DNA of 64,000 nucleotides from Mantis religiosa (GCA_030765055.1 CM060953.1:17273518-17337517), one strand, 5' to 3'; positions 46,879 through 59,206 are shown, numbered from the stretch's first letter. Program-made: numbers and translations. The notes: a model not told the origin generated them from the letters alone.

Positions 46879-47480
46879 GGCTGGTCGTCTCGAACAGCAC
46901 CATCGTAGCGGGCCAGGAGATCCAGGTGTACCACCAACATCTTTCCCCGGGGCACCTTCTGGATGCGGTAAACCACGTCGTTAATCCTCCTCATCACACG
47001 GTACGGTCCTTGCTATGGCTGCTGAAGCTTCGGGCAGCGTCCCTTGGTCCGGGTAGGACGGTACAACCAGACCAGGTCACCTTGCTGGAACCCTTGGCTG
47101 TTAGCTTGCCTTTCGTATCCGGTTTTCATGCGCTCGCCCGCCTTCTGGATGTTCTTGTGAGACATCACGTGCATTTCGCGGAGGTGGTTTACCAAGTTCT
47201 CCACATACTCGGTCGCTGGCTGTTTCATCCTCCGGAGGGCTTCCAAAAGCTAGGTTACAAGGGAGGCGTAACTCTCGGCCGAACATAAAGCTGGCTGGCG
47301 TCATTCCCGTGGTGTAGTGTGTTGACGAGCGGTAGGCCAGAAAGAACAGTGGCACCTTGACGTCCCAGTCTCGCTGATGGCTGGCTACGACCTTCCTCAA
47401 GTATTCCTCTATGGTCTTGATGTACCTTTCAGGTATGCCATCCGACTAGGGATGTAGAGATGTTGTGCGGGTCTTGTTAA
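46875..47480 (-). pseudogene. pol: Gypsy pol, integrase C-terminal part
   Basis: Minus-strand remnant of the integrase end: LHP-stop-SDG with the following Glu (catalytic E region), DWDVKVPLFFLAYRSSTH, TTGMTPASFMFGRELRLP, then after a frameshift near 47225 the stretch with GDLVWLYRP and the GPYRV of the GPY/F module, ending at TGA 46877-46875. The damage is two nonsense codons (in LHP-SDG near 47449 and just before QGPYRV near 47010) and one frameshift. RT and protease are gone: the fragment stops at about 47480, where unit Q resumes. The 192-codon + frame at 46710-47288 is only its antisense shadow. Confidence 0.85.
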
Positions 47481-48021
47481 CCCCAATTATTATAAATAAA
47501 TAATTATTACCGTTATCTGTAGCAACACAGATCTCTAACATCCGACAATTAGGATAATATAGAGACTCTGTGGATTACGTAGATTCGGGAATCCGTCTTT
47601 CAGAAATAGCACTTCTGTTGCAGTAAAAAGGCGTGAAATTAACAATCAGCCGTCTTCAAGGTGGAGTCGGAGCTCCGCCGCACTAAAACAAATGAAAGAA
47701 ATCACTTCGGTACACTTCAAACGTCGGCTGTCACAATAATCATCATACAACTGCTGTTCTAACACCTGCGTGGTATTTATAACCACCAGCAATTGTTTCT
47801 ATAATGCCGGGTAACAACGATATACTGAAGAATCGGGAGCGCCTCTCTGCCTCTTTCTCTTCTGCCCACGAGCCCTGAATACCTTTTAATAAATGTGTGT
47901 CTTGTTCTATATCGTGATTCTTATTCCATAAATTGTACGCTACTGCCAATTTGTCTGTCCTTGATTTTTCTAAAATACTCTTTAAGCCTAATGTTCAATG
48001 ACACGCTGCTTTAGTTCTTAA

Positions 48022-48139
48022 TTAACCGTCAGGAGGCAGCTTTAGTTGAGAAACAAATTGACAGATGCTAATGTTCCAACCTCGTCTTCCTCTCCACAGA
48101 TGGCTTCACCTGTGATATCCTGCCGCGGTGAAGAAAATC
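48022..48139 (+). repeat. Core repeat 17 (alpha2)
   Basis: Palindrome ACAGATGGCTTCACCTGT; followed by an intact CTGCCGCGGTGAAG. Confidence 0.8.
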
Positions 48140-49019
48140 CGTAATTATTTACAAATTTTTAATGTTAACTGCATTTATACTCTTTGCATATACTTCAACT
48201 TTGTTTGCATTTAACGGTTTGAAAGTAAAGAGTAATTAGATTGTATTTTGACACAAATTTGACCGCAAATGTAATTTTATACCAGAATGGAAGTGTTCTC
48301 CTTTAAATATATCAGCCACAATTTTTATAATTGTTTTTCATTGTAAGATTTCATTTCCAAAAACCTCTATTTATAATTTTTTTTGCTGTATGATTATAGT
48401 GCCTTGAGGTTTGTAACAAGTTTCCATTACAGCATGACTAGTAACAGGGTTTGGAAAATTATCACGCTTTCCTTGCCTTTAGCTGCTTTTGGCCACGCAG
48501 TTCTACTTGAACGATGAAATATTTAACTGATAGCTTTGATGAGAGTCTCTTACTTGTTTTCCCTGGTCTTCAATAGCAGTGATATCTCACTGTGATAACT
48601 TCACTCCCTCAAGAGTCACCCGATTGTTTATTTCATGCGTCGCTATTTAGGGAAGCCGTGAAGTTAGTCTCCAACAAATTAAATACTCTAGTTCCAGAAA
48701 GGTTTTTCATTTAAACACAACTTAACAGAGTTAAACAATTTTGCCTTTAATCATATTTTATTTCTTCCAGGTTTAACACATCTTCTTCTGTTGAATCATT
48801 GCCATCATCAATATTTCCATCACATTGTCTTCAATTATAATTCTTTCAATTTTTTTCTTCCGTTAGTGTACTTTATTCTAACAGTGTTGTTTTATTTCTT
48901 CCACATTATGACATACCGTTATTCATTTCAATTGTGCAGTTTGCTCAAATCGATGGTGGCAAAAAATTTCGTCTTTTACTTTACAGGTGAAAGTTTACTA
49001 TGATACAATAAAGCAAAAA

Positions 49020-49268
49020 CCCCGCCTCAATGGATTAGATGGCAGCCTGTCTATCTCACTTTCACGAGGATTCGAGTTGGAATCTCGAACGAATTAAGCT
49101 ACCTGGCTATGGTTTTTTGCGGGGCTTTCCGTTATCCTTAAAGACGAATGTCGAGTAACTCTAAGCTCTATGCACCCTGAGCTCATTTGATCATCATATC
49201 ATCCATTCCATTCATCGTGCGACATGACTTAACGTTGGACGACGTAAATTACAAAAAAATACAAAAAA
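49020..49268 (+). mobile_element. SINE-A, copy 7
   Basis: B box GAGTTGGAATCTC (49074-49086), with the central C mutated. Confidence 0.75.
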
Positions 49269-49664
49269 GGTTCCATTACCCGTAGCTTCTATTCGCCGCG
49301 CCATGGTTGTTGAACCCTGAAATATTTAAATAAAACATTTGATGCGAGTCTCTTAGCTGCTTTCCCTGTCCCCCAATGTCAGTGGTATCTCACCGCGATG
49401 CCTTCACCCTCTGAAGTATCACTGATTTGTGTATAAAGACTAAAATTAAGTCATGCTTTTTAAAACTTGTAAATTCACTCGCGTCCTTTTACAAAATCAG
49501 GAACGTCTTCGACACAGTTGCAGTTTGATCATCAGCTGATTAGCGACTCTCACGGTTGTTGTCTGGATCTCTTGTAATTGGCTCCCTCTCTCGGAAGATT
49601 CTTTACATAAGTTCAGTAAACTACTCACTTAGGGAAAATCATCATTTAAATTATGTGGAGTTTT

Positions 49665-50365
49665 TTAATCATAAAATTTATTGCTATGTTGTAAGTTCAA
49701 GTTTTGTTGACAATGGCTATAGTAGTTTGATCTCGTCCCCGATTTGGTGATTGTCATTCCAGAAATGAAGAGCAACTGCCGATTTTTCTGTTGTTTATAT
49801 TTTATGTTCCTACGGTGTTCTGTTAACCTAGTTTTTAAATTTCTCTTCGCCAAACCAATATAAAATTTGTCACAGTCTTCACAATTTATCCTATATATGC
49901 CTGATTTTTGTTCTGGTGGGGTCGTGTTTGTTAAGGGATTATTTAACCATTTCTAGAGTGAGAGTCAGTTTGTGGAGCTAGTTTGATGCCATAATCTTTA
50001 AATATCCGTTCAAACTTCAGAAGTGTCCAAGGCTGGCAAGTGAATTTGTTGTATATATAGTTTTTATTTCGAGAGCAGTGATCTGTTTTAATTTCTTTTA
50101 CTTGTAGTCCTGATTGAACATTTTTTGGTTGAGTTCGTATTGAAACCAGTTTTTCCTGTATTTGAAGTAAATGTAAATTCCTCATATTGTTTTTCATCTG
50201 AAGGTATGCTGTTCAGTCTATGGATGAAACTTCTAAGAGCAGCTAATTTATGTGACAGAGGATTGAAACTAATTATCTGTGTTTGTAGGTTTTCCGTAGA
50301 TTCCAAATTGTACACTGTCATTTTGTCTTACGATCGTTAAGTCTAAGAAAGACAATTGATGCCTC
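49665..50365 (-). pseudogene. Penelope-like element fragment, copy 5
   Basis: Nuclease signature lies near 49910-49845, with the first half in a different frame from AKRNLKTRLTEH (49853 down), so a frameshift or substitution interrupts it. Linker frames at 50321-50088 and 50197-49943. Confidence 0.8.
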
Positions 50366-50642
50366 ACTTGGTAGAGTATGTCACAGAGCCGAATATAATA
50401 CAACGCTGTGTGGAAACATTTGTATTCCGTCATCTAGATTTTCCAGTTATTGATGAGTAATGCACAATAAAGACAAGATCAGTGATACTGTCACAAAATT
50501 CTAGATATGCATTTCATTTGTCACGAAATGAATGCTATACATGTATAGAGTTTAATTAAAATCTTTGGAGTCGTTCTTGAGAAAATCAAACATTTTGAAA
50601 CATTCCTGTGAGTTAAGGACTATGATACAATGAAGCACAGAA

Positions 50643-50895
50643 GCCCGCCTCGGTAGCGTAGATGGTAGCGTGTCTGCCTCACGTTCAAGAGTATCCGAGT
50701 TCAAATCTCGGTCAGAGTGAGCTACTTTGATATGTTTTTTTCCGGGGTTTTCCTTAACCTTAAAGACGAATGTCGGGTAGCGCTAAGCTCAATGGACCCC
50801 GGACTCATATGAGTATCATTTCTCCAATCTCATTCACCGTCCGATATGACTTAAGGTTGGAGGACGTAAAATTACAAAGAAAAAAATATTATAAA
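50643..50895 (+). mobile_element. SINE-A, copy 8
   Basis: B box GAGTTCAAATCTC (50697-50709); same flanking duplication as copies 3 and 5. Confidence 0.85.
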
Positions 50896-51115
50896 TAAAT
50901 AAAGAATAAAATAAAGCACAAACTTAATATAATTTTTAGTCGAAATACTTTTCGATGCTCCATATATTGCTTCTATTTACCTGGATTATGTTTCCTCAGG
51001 ACCTTCCTAACATCCTCAGCTAATATTGACTAGTGAATTTTGACTTGATGAACTCCTTGGAGGCGATAGGTACATCTTTGTTTTTACCGTGATCAACTTG
51101 ATAATCAGATACTTT

Positions 51116-51365
51116 GGCCGCGCCGTGGTTGAGTTGTCAGACCACTCGTCTCTCACCATGGCGGTCCGGGTTCCAATCGCAGCGACCGCAAAGTGATATT
51201 TGTCGTGGACAACACGGTGCTGGGGCGAGTTTTCTCCGGCTTCTGCGTTTTTCTTCCACCATCTCATTACACTAGTACTCCAACTCATGTATCATCAGTG
51301 TCTCACCGCCTTTGGTGCCGTATGTAACAAAAGCGGAACTTAAAGGCTACACATTTCATTTTAGA
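51116..51365 (+). mobile_element. SINE-B, copy 5
   Basis: A-box-like TGGTTGAGTTG (51126-51136); B box GGGTTCCAATC (51168-51178). Confidence 0.8.
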
Positions 51366-51670
51366 TTCTCTTCAAATGTATTGGAGCTTCGGTAAACGAA
51401 ATTGTGTTCCTTTAGAAAAGGTGTGCAGCCCTGTGATGGTTAACACTAGCAATATATGGAGCATCGAGTACTAGTTCGACTCATAATTATACTAATTTTC
51501 AAAAAAAGTTACACATAAGGACGTGTTGTGCAGACGGGTTATTCCATTGAAAAGTTCTTGCAAGGAAGTGAATGTAAATGTACAGTTTATTATTTAACTG
51601 ACACACGGACGCACACAAGTTGATGAATATAAAGCATGTACGTCATAAAGACACGCTTTTTACTTCTTAA

Positions 51671-51770
51671 CTAACCGCCAGTTTGACACACCAAGATAAT
51701 AATGGTTATACCTCGCCTTGCCGTCCACAGATGGCTCCAGCAGTAATATCCTACCGCGGTAAAGAAAATT
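51671..51770 (+). repeat. Core repeat 18 (beta)
   Basis: Palindrome ACAGATGGCTCCAGCAGT; CCGCGG intact. Confidence 0.8.
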
Positions 51771-52212
51771 TGTAATTATTTAGAAAGTTTTAAAACGAAC
51801 TGTACGTGTAATGTCTGTTTGTGCATTGGTTTTATTCGCGTTTCACTGAATAAAAGTAAACAGTAATTAGAATGAATTTTAACATAGATTTGACCTAAGA
51901 AGTTATTCTGTATGAGAATGGAAGTCATCTGAACTAAACATATATACCACAAACTTTTTTAACTTTTTCCATGGTATTCCGCGAATTAAAGACACTTTTC
52001 AAGCACTTATGTTGTGTCATTTTTGTCCCCTGAGAGCGTCTTTTCTGCAGCTGTATTCACTGTATGATTTCAATTAATTTGAAGTTGACTTATAAATGTT
52101 TTTGCTGTACAGTTATGGTACCTTGAGGTTTGCAACAAGTTTCTATCACAAGATTTTGGAATAATATTACGCTTCCGTCGCCCGTAGCTGCTATTGGCCA
52201 AGCAATGCTTCC

Positions 52213-52662
52213 AGCAGAACAGACGAGTCGTCCAGTTTTACCTGGTCGGAGTGTTTCCTTCCCAGCACCTAGCTGCTTAGTGCCGCTTTATCTGGGCAGT
52301 ATAATAGATTTGTCGTGTGTCTCAGGCGAATGTCTTGGGCAGTGTTATGTCTAGCCCTAAATAGGCCCTATTGCTCCGTGAGAGGTGTGCGTCCTGAGCT
52401 GGCTGCGCTCTTCCGCCGGACTGTGAGGCATCTGAGCACAGTCCGCTTGACAGGATAGAGGGAAGGAACTAATGTTCAGGTATGGGACTTACCAAGACCA
52501 ATTTCTGGGCTAGGGGGTATGGAGTCAGGGGAAAGTGGCCCTGTTTAGTTCTGGTTAAAGGACAAGGGTGTTCACCAGGTTATTAGGATGGGGTTCTAGC
52601 TTACTGTAGATGGTGCGGGAGCTCTCCCGGACAACGTACACAATGTACGGGACTCCGGAATA
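52213..52662 (-). mobile_element. Jockey-type 3' tail fragment, copy 3
   Basis: Same insertion as copy 2. Left flank AATGCTTCC (52204-52212), right flank GGTGCTCC (52663-52670). Confidence 0.75.
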
Positions 52663-53348
52663 GGTGCTCCTTGAACACTAAAATATTTAATCGAAAGCGA
52701 ATCACTTACCTGCTTTCCCTGGACTTCAGTGACAGTGATATCTCATTGCGATGACTTCACCCTCTCTAGAGTCACTGGATGCTTTATTTCATATGTCGCT
52801 ATTCAGGGAAGTCGTTCAGTCTCCAAAAAATTAAATACTCTTATTCCAGAAACCTTTTCCACTTGATACAACGTCAAACTGAGTCAAATAATTTTGACTT
52901 TTATCTTATTTTAAAACTTTTACGCCTGAGGTATCTTTATCTGTTAAGTCATCATTACTGTCATCCTCCTCACTGTTTCCATCCCATTGTCTTCAGTTTT
53001 AATTCTTTCAATTTTTTCCTCCGTTAATACATTGAAACCAGGGGTTAAATAAAACACATTTCATTTCAGGTTCTCTTAAAGGTGGTGTCGATATTTTAGT
53101 CCTCCATCATATTTTTTTCCAATGTGGTTAATGCATCTGAACCCTGAATACATTTTAATATACGGATTTCTTGTTCTATATCGTGATTCTCTTTCCATAA
53201 ATGGTACCTACTGCCGATTTGTCTGTTCTTGATGTCAACAAAGCACTCTAATGTTCAACTTACTTTTGGTTTTTGACATTGTAAATGTTGTCAGTATTTG
53301 CAGTTTATCAGGTACACACCTGAGCTTTGACTATAGGCTTCTCCATTG
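52663..53348 (+). repeat. X tail following Q copy 5
   Basis: Matches 32493-33150 and the distal parts of both X units. AT-rich, no gene; the frame at 52779 (MLYFICRYSGKSFSLQKIKY) recurs with stops elsewhere and is not treated as coding. Confidence 0.7.
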
Positions 53349-53866
53349 TGTTGTCAGTTTGTTGGCTCGTAAAATTTAAAGTCAGATTTGTAGAAGTTCA
53401 AAATGCTCTTTATTTGCATAGAAAGACATTTGTACAGCCATTTGCAGCAACATACACACACAGTCTCTCGTGGCTTCACCACACGAAAACAAACAAAAGA
53501 ATTCACTTTCAAATTACTACACGATTATCAGTTCTCAACTCGAAATAGTTCAAATGTCCATACACTGCAGCAAAACTCCATTCACTGGCTGGCACCTGAG
53601 TGCGCTTCTCTCTTATTTATAACGCAACAATCGTTTCTCGAAACTTGTCGAAGTATCACGATCTTTCACAATGGCGGGAGAAAGGGAAGAATTATCCAGA
53701 CTATCTACGTCTCTTTCCCTCTCGGCCAGCGTTAGCTCGCGCCGGCCTAGTCGTGGCTTTGCGTACTTCTGTCTCTTTATTTCTCCACTTCTCTCACTCT
53801 TTCTCTCTGTGTCGTCGTTCCCAAACTTGCGGGCTGTAGTCCGCCGCAAAACAATGCCTCGTGACA
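53349..53866 (-). mobile_element. Solo LTR
   Basis: About 518 bp with TGTCACGAGG...TGACAACA ends on the minus strand, a TATA box (TTATAAATAAGAG, near 53615) and TTCTTTATTTC-like CTCTTTATTTG near 53405. No internal coding sequence follows. Flanks are the X tail and epsilon parts of the array. No clear target duplication. Confidence 0.65.
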
Positions 53867-54297
53867 GTATATATGATTTCGAAAACTGTGGCACACTGAG
53901 CTTATTCTGTGGGCACAGTAATATGTTCTTTTGGAAATTGTGTGTAGTCCTGGGATGGTGAAAACCAGAAATATATGGATCATCAACTACCAGTTCGAAT
54001 AAAAATTAAACTAATTTTCAGGAATGCTGCACATAAGGAGCTGTAGTCCAAGAGGGCAAGTTTCATTGAAAAGCTCTAGCAAGGCAGGAAATTTAAATGC
54101 ACAGTTTAGTTGTCCCAATTTAGAAAAATGTTACAGATAAGGACCTGTTATCCGAGAGGGCAACTGTCATTTAAACTTCATGCAAACCTCTGTACTTAAT
54201 TGACCTGTTTACTATTTAACCGACACACATGTTCACTTAAAAAGATTTATAGCTATGTACTATGTACTTTATAATCACTTGCTCTTTTAGTTCTTAA

Positions 54298-54450
54298 CTA
54301 ACCGCCAGGGTGACAAACAATTGAACGAGGTGAATGGTCATACCTTATTCGCGTTTCACTGAAACAATTAGACAGTAATTAGAATAAATTTTGACATAAA
54401 TTTGACCTAAGAGATTATTCTGTATGAGAATGGAAGTTATCTGAATTAAA
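54298..54450 (+). repeat. Core repeat, partial (epsilon)
   Basis: ACCGCCAGGGTGACAAACAA box and the GAATGGAAG block, palindrome absent as in the other two epsilon copies. Confidence 0.6.
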
Positions 54451-54799
54451 TATATAAACAAAAAAGTTTCTAATTTTCTGTCATGGTTTAAATCGAATTG
54501 TGATCTTAACCCTTTTGAACACTTGAATAGTGCAATTATTGTGCCCTAAGTGCGGTAGTGCCACGTTTAGTTTTACATCCCGCCTCGGTAGCGTAAATGC
54601 AATATATCTCTTATGATTTCCTTACCTATCTTGTTTCCATGGTTACTGCAGATCCACAAGATATTTATGGACTACACCAAACTGGTCTACACATGTACCG
54701 AGGTCTAATTGGTACAGTGAAAAGTTATTTAAATTACATAGGAATAAACAATAACAGGAAGCATTATGTGCACAAATACTAAATATGAAACATACAAAG

Positions 54800-55245
54800 G
54801 TCGCACGGCGCCTCTGTGTGGCTTTCCATAGGGCAAGACCTAGAGAATAACAAGCCGCTTCTCTGGTCCTGTGGACTCAAGACGGGATGGTAGTGGATAT
54901 ACCACTTACGCACGCCAAACCCAAAGAGGAAGGCTACCGATTAACCTCGATAGGGCCGCCTGGTGATCTGGCACACCTACTAGATATGCAGGCTAGTACG
55001 CTGGAATATATGGCTTCCCTCAACCCCGTCCGAAGACGTACCCGATCTCCCACGGGTATCGGGAAACACTGTCCCTCGAGTCCAACCCAATCGGAACAAC
55101 TCCCCTTCAGGCTGGGGCTCGAATGTTCAGCCCGACGTTCCTCTAGTAACGTCAGAGATACCACGAGTGTTAGGTGTCCGTAGCGTACGTACCACGGCAG
55201 CTGAAGGGGACAGATCCCCTCCCCCACGAGGGCTATACACATGTC
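54800..55245 (+). repeat. GC-rich repeat G1, copy d
   Basis: Collinear with copies a and c. The overlapping frames at 54887-55183 (+) and 55242-54934 (-) have no recognisable domain. Confidence 0.6.
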
Positions 55246-55530
55246 GTGTTTTAATTAAAATCCTTGGAGTAGTTTTTGAGAAAACAGTCTTGTCTAACAA
55301 TTCCTATATATAAGGACTATGATACAATGAAGTACAAAATTAATATAATCTCTAGTCGAACATATATTGCTAGTGCTTACCTAGATCACGTTTCGTTACG
55401 AACTTCCTAATGTCCTTCAGCTAATGTCGACTTGTACAACGACATCAACACGAAAGTCCGATGACCCCGGCCCCTATCAACCCGGAAGCCATGGAAAATT
55501 TCGGTGCAATACCTTCAGTCTAAGGACCCT

Positions 55531-55775
55531 GGCCGCGCCGTGGCTCAGTGGTTAGACCACTTGGCTCAGACCAAGGCTCCCCGGGTTTGATCCCAGGTGA
55601 CCGCAAACTGAGATTTTTGGTGGACAACACGGCACTGGGGTTTTCTCCGGGACCTCCGGTTTCCCCCGCCATGTCATTCCTCCGGTGCTCCACCTTCATC
55701 TCATCTATCACAAGTGTCACCGCCTGCGGTGCCGTATTTAGCAAAGGCGGGCGTTAAACACTACATATTTCATTT
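55531..55775 (+). mobile_element. SINE-C, copy d
   Basis: A box TGGCTCAGTGG (55541-55551), B box GGGTTTGATCCC (55583-55594). Differs from copy a at only a few bases. Confidence 0.8.
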
Positions 55776-56145
55776 CTAAGGACCCCCTCCCTATCTCAAG
55801 ACAGGTGGAAGTGGCTACGTCACATACGCGCGTCAGCCCCGCAGGATAGACTAGCGAAAACCTCGGTGTGATCACCTGGAGGTCCTCGGGACGCTTTAGG
55901 CAACCCTATGCCCTATCCGGGTGGCCGAGGGCTGGCTGTATCCAATCTCCCGCGGGTGTCGGGAACACACTGTCCCTTGAGTCCAACCCAATCCGAACAA
56001 CTCCCATTCAGGGAGGGGCTCGAATGTTCGGCCCCAGGTTCCTCTTCGTAACGACATAAGTGTCTCGAGGGCTAAGGGCCCGCAGCATCCGCACCAAGGC
56101 CTCTGAAGCAATAGTGGTGTCTCCGTTGGTATCTTGATAAACTTA
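55776..56145 (+). repeat. GC-rich repeat G2, copy d
   Basis: Nearly identical to copy a, including the absence of the segment found in copies b and c. Confidence 0.6.
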
Positions 56146-56160
56146 AGGTTCTGAATCTTA

Positions 56161-56415
56161 GCTGCGCGGCGTGGCTGAGTGGCTAAACAGCTCTACTCTC
56201 ACCAAAGCTACCCGGGTTCTATTCTATGCCAACAAAAAGTAAAACTTGTTAATGACAACACGCTGCTGGGGCGAGTTTTCTCCTGGATCCCCGGTTTCCT
56301 CTGACATCTCATTCCAGCATTGCATCTCCATCTCTTGTAACATCAGTGTCACCGCCTGCGGTGACGCGTTTAGTAAAAGCGGGCTTTAAACACTACACAT
56401 TTCATTTTAGGTTCT
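56161..56415 (+). mobile_element. SINE-D, copy d
   Basis: A box TGGCTGAGTGG (56172-56182), B box GGGTTCTATTC (56214-56224). Confidence 0.75.
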
Positions 56416-57019
56416 CTTCAAACATGGAGTCAAAATTAAGCATTTCTTCTCGATACTGCGTGGTTAATGCAGTTGGATCCTGAACACTTTTTAATAAAAG
56501 TATTTATTGTTCTATATCGTGATTCTCATTTCATGAATGGTACGCTACTGCCAATGTCACTGTTCTTGATGTTTCTAAAACACACTTTAAGCCTAATGTT
56601 CAACTTACTTTTTGTTTTGACAATATAAGAGTTGACAGTCTTTGCAGTTTATCCGGTACATACTTGAGTTTTGTCTGTGGGGTTTTACTTTGTACTAATT
56701 ACAAGATTTTAAAGAAGTACATTGAATTTGTTGTGTGGGGCCAAATTTATACGTTCTTATGGAAAAGTTGTGTAGCCCTGCGATGGTAAACACCAGCAAT
56801 ATTTGGAGCATCGAGCACTAATTCCTCTTGAATTCATGTTAATTTTAGAACAATATTACACCTAAGGACCTGTTGTGTGAGACGGCAAATTACATCGAAA
56901 ATTTCTTGCAAGGCACTGAATCTAAATGCCCAGTTTAGTGTTTAACCGACACACAGACGTTACAAGTTTTATAAATGCTTACCATGTATGTTGTAATGAC
57001 ACGCTCCCTTAGTTCTTAA

Positions 57020-57110
57020 TTAACCGCCAGGAGGCACTAAATTTTCCGACCTTGTCTTGCTGTCCACAGATGGCTCCACAAGTAATATCCTGCAACGGTA
57101 GAGAAGATTT
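57020..57110 (+). repeat. Core repeat 19 (alpha1)
   Basis: About 25 bp deleted after CCGCCAGGAGGCAC; palindrome ACAGATGGCTCCACAAGT. Confidence 0.7.
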
Positions 57111-58237
57111 GTAATTATTTACAAAGTTTTAAATTTAACGGTAATAATGCTCTTTACCTATACCTAAAGTTTATTTGCACTTAGTTCTATGTAATTAAAT
57201 AGTAATTAGGATATATATTAATATAAAGTTTACCGTACAAGTAATTCTGTTAGAGAATGGAAGTCATCTGAAATAAATATATAAGTAACAATTTTGTAAG
57301 TTAATTTCATGATTTGAATCCAATAATGAGGTGTACAAATACATTTCCATGCTACGACTTTCTTAAATTTTGACTGCACCAGATACATTCAACTTGCCTT
57401 CACAAGGTTTATCAGATCGGGGGCCATGGATTGAGCGGACATTGACCACATCCAACTTTGAGATTGGGCAGTTGATTACTAGAATGGCGTTACTCGGTTT
57501 CCACCATCTTATCTGTAAGACTGCATTATACCATGAGCCAACAGAGACGAGTGAGTGGAACTTTGTTGGACAAAGATGTGAACGTTATCACATAGAACTG
57601 TGCAGGAAAAGAGTCAAATCAAAGACTGTGTGAACCAATGCGTCAGTGCACAAAACTGAATAATTTGCAATTGTTTGTATTTGAGCTCTTATCGTATGGC
57701 CATTTGACTGCAATAAAAGTTTATTACATAAATAATTATTACTGTTATCTGTAGCAACACAGATTACTAACAACCGAAAATTAGGATAATATTGAGAATC
57801 TGTGGATTACGTAGATTCGGGAATCCGTCTTTTAGAAATATAAAACTACTTTTGTTGCAGTATAAAGGCGTGAAATTAACTATCAGCCGTCTACAAGGTG
57901 GTATCGGTTAAAGAAGTTACTTCAGTGCACTTCAAACTTCGACTGTCACAATAACCATCATACAACTGCTCTTCTAACACCTGCGCGGTATTTATAACCA
58001 CCAGCAATTGTTTCTATAACGCTGGGCAACAACAATAGACTGAGGAATCGGGAGCCTCTCTCTGCCTCTTTCTCTTATGACCACGAGCCCTGAATACTTT
58101 TTAATAAATGTATTTCTTGTTCTATATCGTGATGCTTATTGCATAAATGGTACCCTACTGCCGATTTGTCTGTTCTTGATATTTCTAAAATACTCTTTAG
58201 CCTAATGTTCAATGACACGCTGCTTTAGTTCTCAATT

Positions 58238-58349
58238 AACCGTCAGGAGGTAACTTTAGTTGAGAAACAACAGATGCTAATGTTTCAACCTCGTCTTCCT
58301 GTCCACAGATCGCGCCACCAGTAATATGCTGCCGCAGTAAAGAAAATTC
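58238..58349 (+). repeat. Core repeat 20 (alpha2)
   Basis: Palindrome ACAGATCGCGCCACCAGT, as in core 3. Confidence 0.8.
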
Positions 58350-59206
58350 GTAACTATTTACATATTTTTAATGGGAACTGTATTTATACTCTTTACATAT
58401 ACTTTAACTTAGTTTGCATTTAACAATATGAAAGTAAACAGAAATTAAATTATAGTTTGACAGAAATTTGACCACAAACGTAATTCTATACGAGAATGGA
58501 AGCCTTCGGACCTAAATATATCAGCTACAATTTTTCTAATTGTTTTTCATTGTAAGATTTCAATACCTCGACATCTGATTTATAAATTTTTTGCTGTATA
58601 ATTATAGTACCTTGAGGTATGCAACAAGTTTCTATCAAAGCATGACTAGTAGCAGGGTTTGGAAAATTATCACGCTTTCCTTGCCTTTAGCTGCTTTTGG
58701 CCACGCAGTTCTACTTGAACGATGAAATATTTAAGTGACAGCTTTGATGAGAGTCTCTTACTTCTTTTCCCTGGTCTTCAATAGACTTCACTCCCTCAAG
58801 AGTCACCCGATTGCTTGTTTCATGCGTCGCTATTTAGGGAAGCCGTGAAGTTAGTCTCCAACAAATTAAATAACCTAGTTCCAGAAAGGTTTTTCAGTTA
58901 CACACAACTTAACAGAGTTAAACAATTTTGCCTTTAATCATATTTTATTTCTTCCAGGTTTGACATATCTTCTTTTGTTGAATCATTGCCATCATCAATA
59001 TTTCCATCCCATTGTCTTCAATTATAATTCTTTCAATTTTTTTCTTCCGTTAGTGTACTTTATTCTAATAGTATTGTTTAATTTCATCCACATTATGACA
59101 TACTTTCACCCATTTCAATTGTGCAGTTTGCTCAAATCGATGGCTGCAGAAAATTTCGTCTTTCCCTTTACATGTGAAAGTTTACTATGATACAATAAAG
59201 CACAAA

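Larger units (their letters stand above)
47481..52662 (+). repeat. Higher-order unit Q, copy 5
   Basis: Long form. Alpha2 core 48022-48139; AT-rich 48139-49020; SINE-A 49020-49268; Penelope-like fragment 49665-50365; SINE-A 50643-50895; SINE-B 51116-51365; beta core 51671-51770; Jockey 3' tail 52213-52662. Its 3' third is nearly identical to 30770-32492. Confidence 0.8.
53867..57725 (+). repeat. Higher-order unit P, copy 4
   Basis: Closest relative of copy 1. AT-rich 53867-54295; epsilon core 54298-54450; G1 54800-55245; SINE-C 55531-55775; G2 55776-56145; SINE-D 56161-56415; AT-rich 56415-57015; alpha1 core 57020-57110; AT-rich to 57725. Confidence 0.8.

Noticed and set aside
46710..47288. 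192-codon + frame
   Set aside because: It is the antisense of the gypsy integrase remnant and 3' LTR; the minus strand holds the family motifs.
53867..53874. GTATATAT as an 8-bp target duplication shared by the LTRs at 46079 and 53349
   Set aside because: It is present only on the right side of both LTRs; the left flanks read differently, so it is shared downstream sequence rather than a duplication.
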